64,000 bases of DNA from Lachnospiraceae bacterium UBA935 (GTDB lineage: Bacteria; Bacillota; Clostridia; Lachnospirales; Lachnospiraceae), in contig DBDJ01000039.1 in assembly GCA_002293525.1 (NCBI GenBank), positions 32,063 through 96,062 of the forward strand. Direction: 5' to 3'. This document shows positions 15,277 through 20,395 of this stretch, one piece after another. A program made the translations under genes and the position numbers. The notes under the pieces are model-generated. The model ran no database searches. It was not told the DNA's origin and was given only the letters and a program-made list of their open reading frames with translations. The number at the start of each line of letters is the position of its first letter. Within the stretch, counting starts at the first letter, position 1.

Positions 15277-15613
15277 CGATTTCTTCCATAGTGGTTTCTT
15301 TGATTGTTGCACCTTCTTTCCTCCTTTCTGCCATTGTCCGGAATCCGTCCTTTTCCCTTTCTTCCTCTTTTATCATTCCTTGACGGATCTGTTCGGCCTG
15401 AATATTCCTGGCTACATCTTCCATGCTGTCAAACCCCATTATCGCTTTAAATGTCTTTTCGATTGTCCATTCTTCCCCGCTATATCCTTTTTTTTCGGCA
15501 AGGCTTTGCCAGTGCGGGGTCAGTTCCTTCAGAACCTCTTGTTCGCGTGGCGACAGCATGTATTGTACCGGTACCAGTATGTATCCCTTGTAGTCTTCTG
15601 ACATCGGCTTCAC
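15242..15613 (-). CDS. Phage protein of unknown function
   Basis: 123 residues from GTG 15613, which overlaps the SSB stop (GTGA); ATG 15604 is possible. The N-terminus SEDYKGYILVPVQYMLSP is followed by a helical charged part. A near-palindrome of the TTGTACCGGTACCA type (15563-15576) lies in its 5' coding region. No family recognised. Confidence 0.65.
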   Translation of the reverse strand: MKPMSEDYKGYILVPVQYMLSPREQEVLKELTPHWQSLAEKKGYSGEEWTIEKTFKAIMGFDSMEDVARNIQAEQIRQGMIKEEEREKDGFRTMAERRKEGATIKETTMEEIDATDTEQGQYP

Positions 15614-16242
15614 CTGTTCCTTTCATCAGGCAGGACTGCAAGCCGGTTGACCGATACTTCATAGGCAGTCCTCTCGCTTACCTGGTCCTCGGATATCTGC
15701 TTCATGTACGTCCGGCTCTGGATACGGCCCCAGACGGCACATCTGTCCCCCACCGAAAGTTCTCTGGCATTTCGGGCCTTTCTTCCCCAGCAGATACACT
15801 GAATATAGTCCGACTGTCCGTCTGGCCGGTTCACGGCAAGCAGCATGTCTGTTATTTCTCTCCCCAATGGAGTGATCCGATATACGGGTTCTTTGCAGAT
15901 ATAGCCATCCAGATAAATCAGATTTGCATGGGCGACCTCGCCAACGGCCATGAACTCTATTTTCGTGGCAAACACATATAACAGTGTCTTATTCTTCCCG
16001 TCTTCCTGGTAGTTATGGGAATAAAACATGCCTTCCACTTGAGCCGGCCCTTTTGCTACGGCCTGAATGCCGATATTTTCCGGCACCAGCAGCTGGATCG
16101 TGTCTGCCGTGCCACTCAGTCTTTCCGTCCGGATGCTAGCCCTGTAGAGTTCGTTCCCTTGCTTGTCCTGATAAGTCCTGAAACTTCTTGTTATTTCGCC
16201 GATTATAGTGACTTTATTGTTCTCAATTACTTTATCTGTCAT
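15610..16242 (-). CDS. ssb: Single-stranded DNA-binding protein, two OB folds
   Basis: 210 residues from ATG 16242, chosen for AAGGGAG nine bases upstream; the frame is open to 16332 but without a start signal. Two OB-fold-like halves are visible: residues 10-95 (VTIIGEITRSFRTYQDKQGN) and 115-205 (NLIYLDGYICKEPVYRITPLG, YIQCICWGRKA). The second half is nearest to classical SSB. The acidic C-terminal tip of bacterial SSB is absent (ends DERNR), as is common in phage versions. It protects ssDNA, fitting a rolling-circle-like replication module. Confidence 0.85.
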   Translation of the reverse strand: MTDKVIENNKVTIIGEITRSFRTYQDKQGNELYRASIRTERLSGTADTIQLLVPENIGIQAVAKGPAQVEGMFYSHNYQEDGKNKTLLYVFATKIEFMAVGEVAHANLIYLDGYICKEPVYRITPLGREITDMLLAVNRPDGQSDYIQCICWGRKARNARELSVGDRCAVWGRIQSRTYMKQISEDQVSERTAYEVSVNRLAVLPDERNR

Positions 16243-16284
16243 TTGTGTTCTCCCTTCTTTTACTTGATCCGAAATATGTTTTAG

Positions 16285-16313
16285 TTGCATAATTTCCAGT
16301 TTTTCCCTATAAT
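16285..16313 (+). promoter_or_regulatory. Sigma-A promoter of a plus-strand accessory gene
   Basis: TTGCAT (16285-16290), 17-base spacer, TATAAT (16308-16313); transcript start expected near 16320, 45 bases before the ATG at 16365. Confidence 0.65.
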
Positions 16314-16364
16314 TTTTATACAGGCCGTTCACGGCGGCTGAGTATGAAAGAAAGGGGTACTCTC

Positions 16365-16598
16365 ATGCGCAATTCCATTATTATCAGTGTTTCCGAGCTT
16401 CATTCTTTGGTCAAAGACATGAAACGTCAGGGCATGGATTATGTGCGGCTAACAATCAATGATGCCGAGGGGGACGGCGAGGATCGTCAACCTGCGTATG
16501 TCGATTTTTCTTGCAGCAGCAGGTCCGGATTTGATTCTTCTGTGGATTTTGAAACTATTGACGCTGTTGACAATGAGGCCGATTTAACAGACCTGTGA
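16365..16598 (+). CDS. Small acidic phage protein in its own transcription unit
   Basis: 77 residues from ATG 16365, with AAAGGGG eight bases upstream. Begins MRNSIIISVSELHSLVKDMK and ends in an acidic tail (IDAVDNEADLTDL). It runs opposite to the early operon, has its own promoter (16285) and terminator (16628), and its last 112 bases overlap a minus-strand ORF. That layout is typical of a moron, a gene expressed from the prophage. Function unknown; small acidic proteins include DNA mimics and inhibitors, but nothing here proves that. Confidence 0.7.
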   Translation: MRNSIIISVSELHSLVKDMKRQGMDYVRLTINDAEGDGEDRQPAYVDFSCSSRSGFDSSVDFETIDAVDNEADLTDL

Positions 16599-16735
16599 CC
16601 TTCACCAAAATCAATCTTGTATTCCAGGCGCGGCGCATTGTCGCGCTTTCTTTTTCTTTGAATCATCTTTACCGTGCTGAGTATAGCCCTTCTTTCCTCT
16701 TCGTTTAAACCTTTGGCTTTTATTTTTAAATTCAT
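16487..16735 (-). CDS. Small basic phage protein, 3' end antisense to the accessory gene
   Basis: 82 residues from ATG 16735 behind AAGGAG. Residues 1-45 (KIKAKGLNEEERRAILSTVK and basic following part) look like a genuine early protein. The remainder is read through the terminator and 3' end of the plus-strand gene 16365-16598 and looks arbitrary (Ser-rich). The original C-terminus was probably replaced when that unit inserted. Function unknown. Confidence 0.5.
   Translation of the reverse strand: MNLKIKAKGLNEEERRAILSTVKMIQRKRKRDNAPRLEYKIDFGEGHRSVKSASLSTASIVSKSTEESNPDLLLQEKSTYAG
16628..16659 (+). terminator. Rho-independent terminator of the 16365-16598 gene
   Basis: Stem 16628-16634 with 16640-16646 (GC-rich, 7 bp with one G-U), 5-base loop, then a T-rich run to 16659. 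It is embedded in the coding region of the minus-strand gene. Confidence 0.7.
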
Positions 16736-16763
16736 CTGGTTCTCCTTTCCTCTGCCGGCTGGG

Positions 16764-16777
16764 TTGCACCGGTGCAA
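16764..16777. promoter_or_regulatory. Palindrome TTGCACCGGTGCAA upstream of a small early gene
   Basis: Exact 14-bp palindrome 28 bases before the ATG at 16735 and just upstream of its ribosome binding site. It is the same sequence as at 7811-7824; a related one is at 17043-17056. Candidate operator or mRNA stem. Confidence 0.55.
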
Positions 16778-16782
16778 TTTCG

Positions 16783-17025
16783 TCATATTTTACTTACCCT
16801 TACTCCCTCTTTTGTGACATCCAGGTCGTATCCCCTGGATATCAGCTCCTTTATTGCCCTCGGAGGAGCTTTCTTGATTACAACGCCGTCCATTACTATG
16901 TTCTGGTCGTTTACGTAGCCTATGGATATTTCAATGGGTGCTGTTTGGCCGTGCTGTATTTCAACCAACAGGTTTGCTATCTCTTTGTATGGCTCTTTGT
17001 ATGGCTCTTTGTCTGATCTTTGCAT
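16783..17025 (-). CDS. Small phage protein of unknown function
   Basis: 80 residues from ATG 17025 (AAAGGAG upstream). It starts with an exact in-frame repeat (KEPYKEPYKE), from a 12-bp DNA repeat. The C-terminus VVIKKAPPRAIKELISRGYD looks like a small conserved domain. A near-palindromic site lies 18 bases upstream. Function unknown. Confidence 0.65.
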   Translation of the reverse strand: MQRSDKEPYKEPYKEIANLLVEIQHGQTAPIEISIGYVNDQNIVMDGVVIKKAPPRAIKELISRGYDLDVTKEGVRVSKI

Positions 17026-17042
17026 TCTTCTCCTTTCTCCGG

Positions 17043-17056
17043 TTGTACCGGAACAA
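17043..17056. promoter_or_regulatory. Near-palindrome TTGTACCGGAACAA upstream of gene 16783-17025
   Basis: Differs from the perfect palindrome at 16764 in three positions and has the same placement just upstream of a ribosome binding site. Candidate second copy of the same regulatory site. Confidence 0.45.
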
Positions 17057-17078
17057 TCGACTGATTATTTGTTTTTGT

Positions 17079-17107
17079 TTGATATTTTGGTTTATTTATC
17101 CTATAAT
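17079..17107 (+). promoter_or_regulatory. Sigma-A promoter of gene 17165-17341
   Basis: TTGATA (17079-17084), 17-base spacer, TATAAT (17102-17107). Expected start near 17114, about 50 bases before the ATG. Confidence 0.7.
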
Positions 17108-17164
17108 CTTATGTACGGGCATTTATGATGCCAAATCAAATCCCTGATGAGAGGAGACGGCCGC

Positions 17165-17341
17165 ATGGGATACTTACCTGATATTGGATATCCGCAAACT
17201 GGCGACATTGCCGAACCACACACTTATGTGTGTATGGGCTGTGAGGATAATGGTAACGACCAGAACATAATCGTTTTGACATCTAAAGAAAAACTGCCAC
17301 CCTGCTCTAATTGCGGACCTACTTACTGGTTTCAAATGTAA
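17165..17341 (+). CDS. Small zinc-ribbon (YjzC-like) protein in its own unit
   Basis: 58 residues from ATG 17165, with GAGAGGAG before it; the GTG/ATG at 17147 is less likely. Pattern MGYLPDIGYPQTGDIAEPH, then CMGC, then PPCSNCG followed by Trp, matches the small YjzC-like zinc-ribbon proteins of Firmicutes. Their role is unclear. It has a strong own promoter and is opposite to the early operon, so it should be transcribed in the lysogen. Confidence 0.7.
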   Translation: MGYLPDIGYPQTGDIAEPHTYVCMGCEDNGNDQNIIVLTSKEKLPPCSNCGPTYWFQM

Positions 17342-17405
17342 ATAATAAGCATTTCTGTTTTATCCTCCATCAGTCTGTCCGGCCCTTGGAGGATTTTCCC
17401 TGCCA

Positions 17406-17687
17406 CTATTCCCGAGACATACCTCCGGTGAATACCTGAGTAACGTCTTTGGCTCCCAATATAAGCGCCCGATCCGGGCCGGTCATGTGAACCGCGTCGC
17501 AGAAGGCCAGCATCTCTCCGAGCGTGAATGTCTCGGGGTTTCTCCGCTTGTCCTGCAAACATCGTTTTGTCCTGCGGATCATGACAGCGGCCTTGTCCTC
17601 GTCACCTTTGTTCGGTATGTACTTCGCTATGATGGACTGGACTGTCTTTTGCCACTCCGCAAATCGGTATGGTTTTGTCGCTGGCAT
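17406..17687 (-). CDS. Phage protein of unknown function, possible regulator
   Basis: 93 residues from ATG 17687 (AAAGGAGG upstream). The frame is open to 17879, but that part is antisense to the next unit. Basic and helical, with IMIRRTKRC-like and FTLGEMLAFCDAVHM segments that could form a helix-turn-helix. No family recognised. Confidence 0.6.
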   Translation of the reverse strand: MPATKPYRFAEWQKTVQSIIAKYIPNKGDEDKAAVMIRRTKRCLQDKRRNPETFTLGEMLAFCDAVHMTGPDRALILGAKDVTQVFTGGMSRE

Positions 17688-17723
17688 GGGTTCCTCCTTT
17701 CCTGGATTTGGCCTTCTTTTTAC

Positions 17724-17753
17724 TTGTAATGCTGATGTTTTTTGTCGTATAAT
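17724..17753 (+). promoter_or_regulatory. Sigma-A promoter of gene 17785-18048
   Basis: TTGTAA (17724-17729), 18-base spacer, TATAAT (17748-17753); start near 17760, a short leader before ATG 17785. Confidence 0.6.
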
Positions 17754-17784
17754 TAAAAAAACAAAAGGCGGTGATATAATTAAT

Positions 17785-18048
17785 ATGAGTGCAAAGATTA
17801 CATTTTCAAGCGGTGTTTCTATTGATGTGAAGGATGGCGATATATTGATACCCATTATCTCCTGCTCTTCAGGTATCAATGAACCATTTGCCCGACAAGG
17901 CGAGGCTGTTATTATTGAACCTCATGTTCAATTGGGACTGATTCCTTCAATCATGGACGTTCTTACATCTTGTGATTTCTTCTATGCCTGCGGTAATTAT
18001 GAAATTGTATATGGCTCAAAATCTATTATTAGTGTGGAAAACAACTAA
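17785..18048 (+). CDS. Small phage accessory protein in its own transcription unit
   Basis: 87 residues from ATG 17785 (AAAGGCGGTGA upstream). Beta-rich start MSAKITFSSGVSIDVKDGD, then hydrophobic and Cys-containing middle (IMDVLTSCDFFYACGNYE). Own promoter and a terminator-like hairpin directly after the stop. It is antisense to the early operon and more AT-rich in look than its neighbours. I do not recognise it. Confidence 0.65.
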   Translation: MSAKITFSSGVSIDVKDGDILIPIISCSSGINEPFARQGEAVIIEPHVQLGLIPSIMDVLTSCDFFYACGNYEIVYGSKSIISVENN

Positions 18049-18275
18049 TCTGTTGCGGGCGGATCGATCAGTAATCCGTCCGTTTCCTCTCTGTAAAGGC
18101 GCATAAGTTCCTCTTCTACTGCCTGTGGCATTACTCCCTGGCATCCCCATGCAACTTCCTTATGCCTATGGTGTATTTTTTTGCGTAATTCTCCGTATGT
18201 CTGACTTTCTCCTTTCATTTGTTCATACATGGTTTTTATTATTTCTTTTATTTCTCTCATTCCTGATTGCATCAT
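18045..18275 (-). CDS. Small phage protein; an upstream in-frame membrane segment may belong to it
   Basis: 76 residues from ATG 18275, with AAAGGAGGTGA before it: helical protein with REIKEIIKTMYEQMKGE and GVMPQAVEEELMRLY. The same frame is open upstream to a GTG at 18383 (own AAAGGAGGG site) and encodes a strongly hydrophobic segment (GVIIGIIIILFHKLLNF). Either a 113-residue membrane-anchored form and a 76-residue soluble form are both made, or two genes fused. Confidence 0.6.
   Translation of the reverse strand: MMQSGMREIKEIIKTMYEQMKGESQTYGELRKKIHHRHKEVAWGCQGVMPQAVEEELMRLYREETDGLLIDPPATD
18056..18082 (+). terminator. Terminator-like hairpin after gene 17785-18048
   Basis: Stem 18056-18064 with 18074-18082 (9 bp, one G-U), 9-base loop, followed on the plus strand by TTTCCTCTC. 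The T-run is weak. It overlaps the 3' coding end of the minus-strand gene 18045-18275. Confidence 0.45.
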
Positions 18276-18407
18276 TGAGTGGTTCACCTCCTTTCTTGAT
18301 CTGATACAAAAATTAAGAAGCTTATGAAACAAAATAATGATGATTCCAATAATAACTCCCCTAGATAAATCATTTCCCAACACGAGTTTTCCCTCCTTTC
18401 TTCTTTG

Positions 18408-18521
18408 ATGGTTGAACAAACACTTACTTACGGCGGCGCTCTTGGCGTTTTCATTGCTGCCGCTCTCCTGATCTGGCGTATATTTACCGTATGGGCGCTT
18501 TTCTCATTAAAAAGCCGCTGA
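18408..18521 (+). CDS. Possible 37-residue hydrophobic peptide (doubtful)
   Basis: Plus-strand frame beginning MVEQTLTYGGALG with one membrane-like segment and a basic end (SLKSR). There is no ribosome binding site: the bases before it are the complement of a minus-strand GGAGGG. Listed because the gap 18420-18588 has no other gene and short hydrophobic peptides occur in lysogeny regions. Confidence 0.2.
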   Translation: MVEQTLTYGGALGVFIAAALLIWRIFTVWALFSLKSR

Positions 18522-18588
18522 AAACCTGTTGACCGTCCACATACTCTCTAGCTGGTATGACCGCTGCTATTATAGGCGTTATTTCCTT

Positions 18589-18834
18589 TTATCTTTCGTT
18601 GACTTCTAGTTTCGATATGGCGTCCATATAATGCTTGAACAATGGCGCCAGTACACCTCCTATATCGCTTAGGAGTTCCTTTTCGCATTCGGCAAGCTCC
18701 GTCGCCGGATCAATGCTATCGTCGGGTACTTTAATGTAAAGCGGTACGGCGGGATATGGTGTGCCGTCAGGGGCGCGTAGCGCTGTCTGTCCAACCTGAA
18801 CATATTTTTCCTTGATTTGATTTGTTTCTGGCAT
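18589..18834 (-). CDS. Phage protein of unknown function
   Basis: 81 residues from ATG 18834 with AGGAGGG upstream. Contains YVQVGQTALRAPDGTPYPAV and an acidic helical second half. It is the second gene of the early operon, directly after the Cro-like regulator (18-bp gap), with no recognised function. Confidence 0.7.
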   Translation of the reverse strand: MPETNQIKEKYVQVGQTALRAPDGTPYPAVPLYIKVPDDSIDPATELAECEKELLSDIGGVLAPLFKHYMDAISKLEVNER

Positions 18835-18852
18835 TAATCCCTCCTCAAAGCT

Positions 18853-19062
18853 TTAGGACGTTTCTAAATCATCCTGGAATATAAATTCAAGTCTGTATTC
18901 CGGGAATATCAGACTTTGCGTTTTTAAAGCTTCGGGAAATGTAAACGCGCTTTCACCCGCAATTTTTTTTTGAATAGCTTTGGTGCTTAAGTTGAGACAG
19001 CTCGCATATGCTTTTTTTGTAATTCCTTTGTTTTTTAGTAAGCAATCCAAATTTTTCAGCAT
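18853..19062 (-). CDS. Cro-like HTH regulator
   Basis: 69 residues. Residues 1-45 form a small helix-turn-helix of the Cro/XRE type (NKGITKKAYASCLNLSTKAI). It is the first gene of the leftward early operon and faces the CI-like gene across a 153-bp operator region. It presumably represses the CI promoter and turns down its own. Ribosome binding site GGAGGAGG. Confidence 0.8.
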   Translation of the reverse strand: MLKNLDCLLKNKGITKKAYASCLNLSTKAIQKKIAGESAFTFPEALKTQSLIFPEYRLEFIFQDDLETS

Positions 19063-19080
19063 AAAAATCCTCCTCCAAAT

Positions 19081-19094
19081 CGCCCTATAGGGCG
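19081..19094. promoter_or_regulatory. Operator O1 of the lysogeny switch
   Basis: Perfect palindrome CGCCCTATAGGGCG, 19 bases before the Cro-like start and just downstream of the predicted transcription start, so binding would block the early promoter. Confidence 0.8.
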
Positions 19095-19104
19095 TTTTTT
19101 TATT

Positions 19105-19133
19105 ATAATAATCCCTTTAGGGCGATATGTCAA
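19105..19133 (-). promoter_or_regulatory. Early (pR-like) promoter
   Basis: Minus strand TTGACA (19133-19128), 17-base spacer, TATTAT (19110-19105). The spacer is filled by operator O2. It drives the Cro-like gene and the early operon. Confidence 0.8.
19111..19126. promoter_or_regulatory. Operator O2 of the lysogeny switch
   Basis: ATCCCTTTAGGGCGAT, core CCCTTTAGGG at 19113-19122, centred 30 bp from O1 and inside the early-promoter spacer. Confidence 0.75.
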
Positions 19134-19143
19134 GAATATTTTT

Positions 19144-19159
19144 ATCCCTATAGGAACAT
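19144..19159. promoter_or_regulatory. Operator O3 of the lysogeny switch
   Basis: ATCCCTATAGGAACAT, a one-sided match to O1 and O2, centred 33 bp from O2 and next to the -35 of the repressor promoter. Confidence 0.65.
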
Positions 19160-19165
19160 TTTTTC

Positions 19166-19194
19166 TTGCTTTTATTTTTTTTATATGTTATTTT
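19166..19194 (+). promoter_or_regulatory. Repressor (pRM-like) promoter
   Basis: TTGCTT (19166-19171), 17-base spacer, TATTTT (19189-19194); weak boxes, close to O3, as expected for a maintenance promoter. The transcript would begin just before the AGGAGG site of the repressor. Confidence 0.55.
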
Positions 19195-19215
19195 ATCCTC
19201 AGGAGGTGCGGCAAC

Positions 19216-19590
19216 ATGGGATATGAAATCATCAAAAAACTTGCCAAGGAGAAAGGGGTTAGTCTGGATTGTATTGCTCAACACGCTGGCATAACTTACA
19301 ATAGCCTTTCAAAGATTATAAGGAATACAATAAGAACCCCAAAATATTCCACTTTAGAAAAAATCGCGGAATCACTGGGAATGAGAATTGATGAACTGGC
19401 CTATGCAATGGGTATGACTAACATTCCACCTGACTTGCTAAAGGCTCCATTTAATATCACTAAAGAAGAGGAGAAGCTTGTCAAAGATTATCGCATGCTG
19501 GATGCTCAGGCGCGAAACGTCATTAAGATTGTATTAGACAATGAAATAAAGCGTATTGGCCTTAAAGATTCAAAAAAGTCGTTATATTAA
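19216..19590 (+). CDS. CI-like repressor, short XRE-family protein
   Basis: 124 residues. N-terminal XRE helix-turn-helix (residues 5-65, with VSLDCIAQHAGITYNSLSKI). The C-terminus is only a short helical part (VKDYRMLDAQARNVIKIVLD), probably for dimerisation. The S24 autocleavage domain of lambda CI is missing, so induction must use another route than RecA-stimulated self-cleavage. Start ATG 19216 follows AGGAGG. The K+-channel-like gene follows after 38 bp, probably on the same transcript. Confidence 0.88.
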   Translation: MGYEIIKKLAKEKGVSLDCIAQHAGITYNSLSKIIRNTIRTPKYSTLEKIAESLGMRIDELAYAMGMTNIPPDLLKAPFNITKEEEKLVKDYRMLDAQARNVIKIVLDNEIKRIGLKDSKKSLY

Positions 19591-19628
19591 TAATCATTTA
19601 TTTCACTTTTAAGAAGGCAAAGTATATT

Positions 19629-20381
19629 ATGAAAAACATAAAAGACAAATTATTTTATCTATACGAAATTGTATTGGCGATTCTATCTGTTGCTGCTGTA
19701 TTTTTAGCTTTTATTGACTTGTTTAACGGCTTAAGTAAGTTTCAGGCATTGATTGATAATACTATCCTCGCGATATTTGTAACTGATTATTTTGTTCGCT
19801 TAATAACAGCAAAAAACAAAAAGCAATTTTTAAAAACAAATATGCTCGATCTGATTTCCATAATACCGTTTAGTTCCATTTTTCGGATATTCAGAATAGC
19901 CAGGATAGCTAAGATTTTTAAAATCATAAAAATCGCAAAATTAAGTAAGGTGATGATTTTCTTTGCCCGTCTGATAAAAAAGTGCAATATTTTTCTTAAC
20001 ACTAACGGTTTCAAATATATGTTATTACTTTCATCATTCACGGTTATTATTGGCGGAGTAATGATACATTATGCCGAAAATATGACCTTGCAAGATGGTT
20101 TTTGGTGGGCGCTTGTTACAGCTACTACGGTTGGCTATGGGGACATATCCCCCACTACATTGATTGGCAGGATTGTTGCGGTAATACTCATGGTGGTTGG
20201 TATAGGACTTATTGGTTCTTTGACTAGCGCGATAACTAATTACTTCTTAATTAAACCTTTGAGAAAAAGTATGCGAAGTGAAATAATTGATACTATAAAA
20301 CTCCAGCTTGATGATATTTCCTCTTTGACTGATAGTGACATAGACGATATATGTAACATTCTTAAAACTTTGAATAAATAA
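19629..20381 (+). CDS. Voltage-gated K+-channel-like membrane protein
   Basis: 250 residues with a complete six-helix plan: S1 about 12-33, S2 42-60, S3 70-80, S4 81-108, S5 128-148, pore helix 154-165, S6 180-203. The K+ selectivity filter TATTVGYGD is at 164-172. S4 has Arg/Lys at every third position (86, 89, 92, 95, 98, 101, 104, 107), the hallmark of a voltage sensor. It would let K+ through the cell membrane when opened by voltage. The C-terminal 45 residues are cytoplasmic and helical. Bacterial ion-transport-family channels are known; finding one between the repressor and the integrase of a prophage is unusual. It lies in the leftover, AT-rich lysogeny block and should be expressed in the lysogen. 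Confidence 0.93.
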   Translation: MKNIKDKLFYLYEIVLAILSVAAVFLAFIDLFNGLSKFQALIDNTILAIFVTDYFVRLITAKNKKQFLKTNMLDLISIIPFSSIFRIFRIARIAKIFKIIKIAKLSKVMIFFARLIKKCNIFLNTNGFKYMLLLSSFTVIIGGVMIHYAENMTLQDGFWWALVTATTVGYGDISPTTLIGRIVAVILMVVGIGLIGSLTSAITNYFLIKPLRKSMRSEIIDTIKLQLDDISSLTDSDIDDICNILKTLNK

Positions 20382-20395
20382 TATTAGGGGGATAT

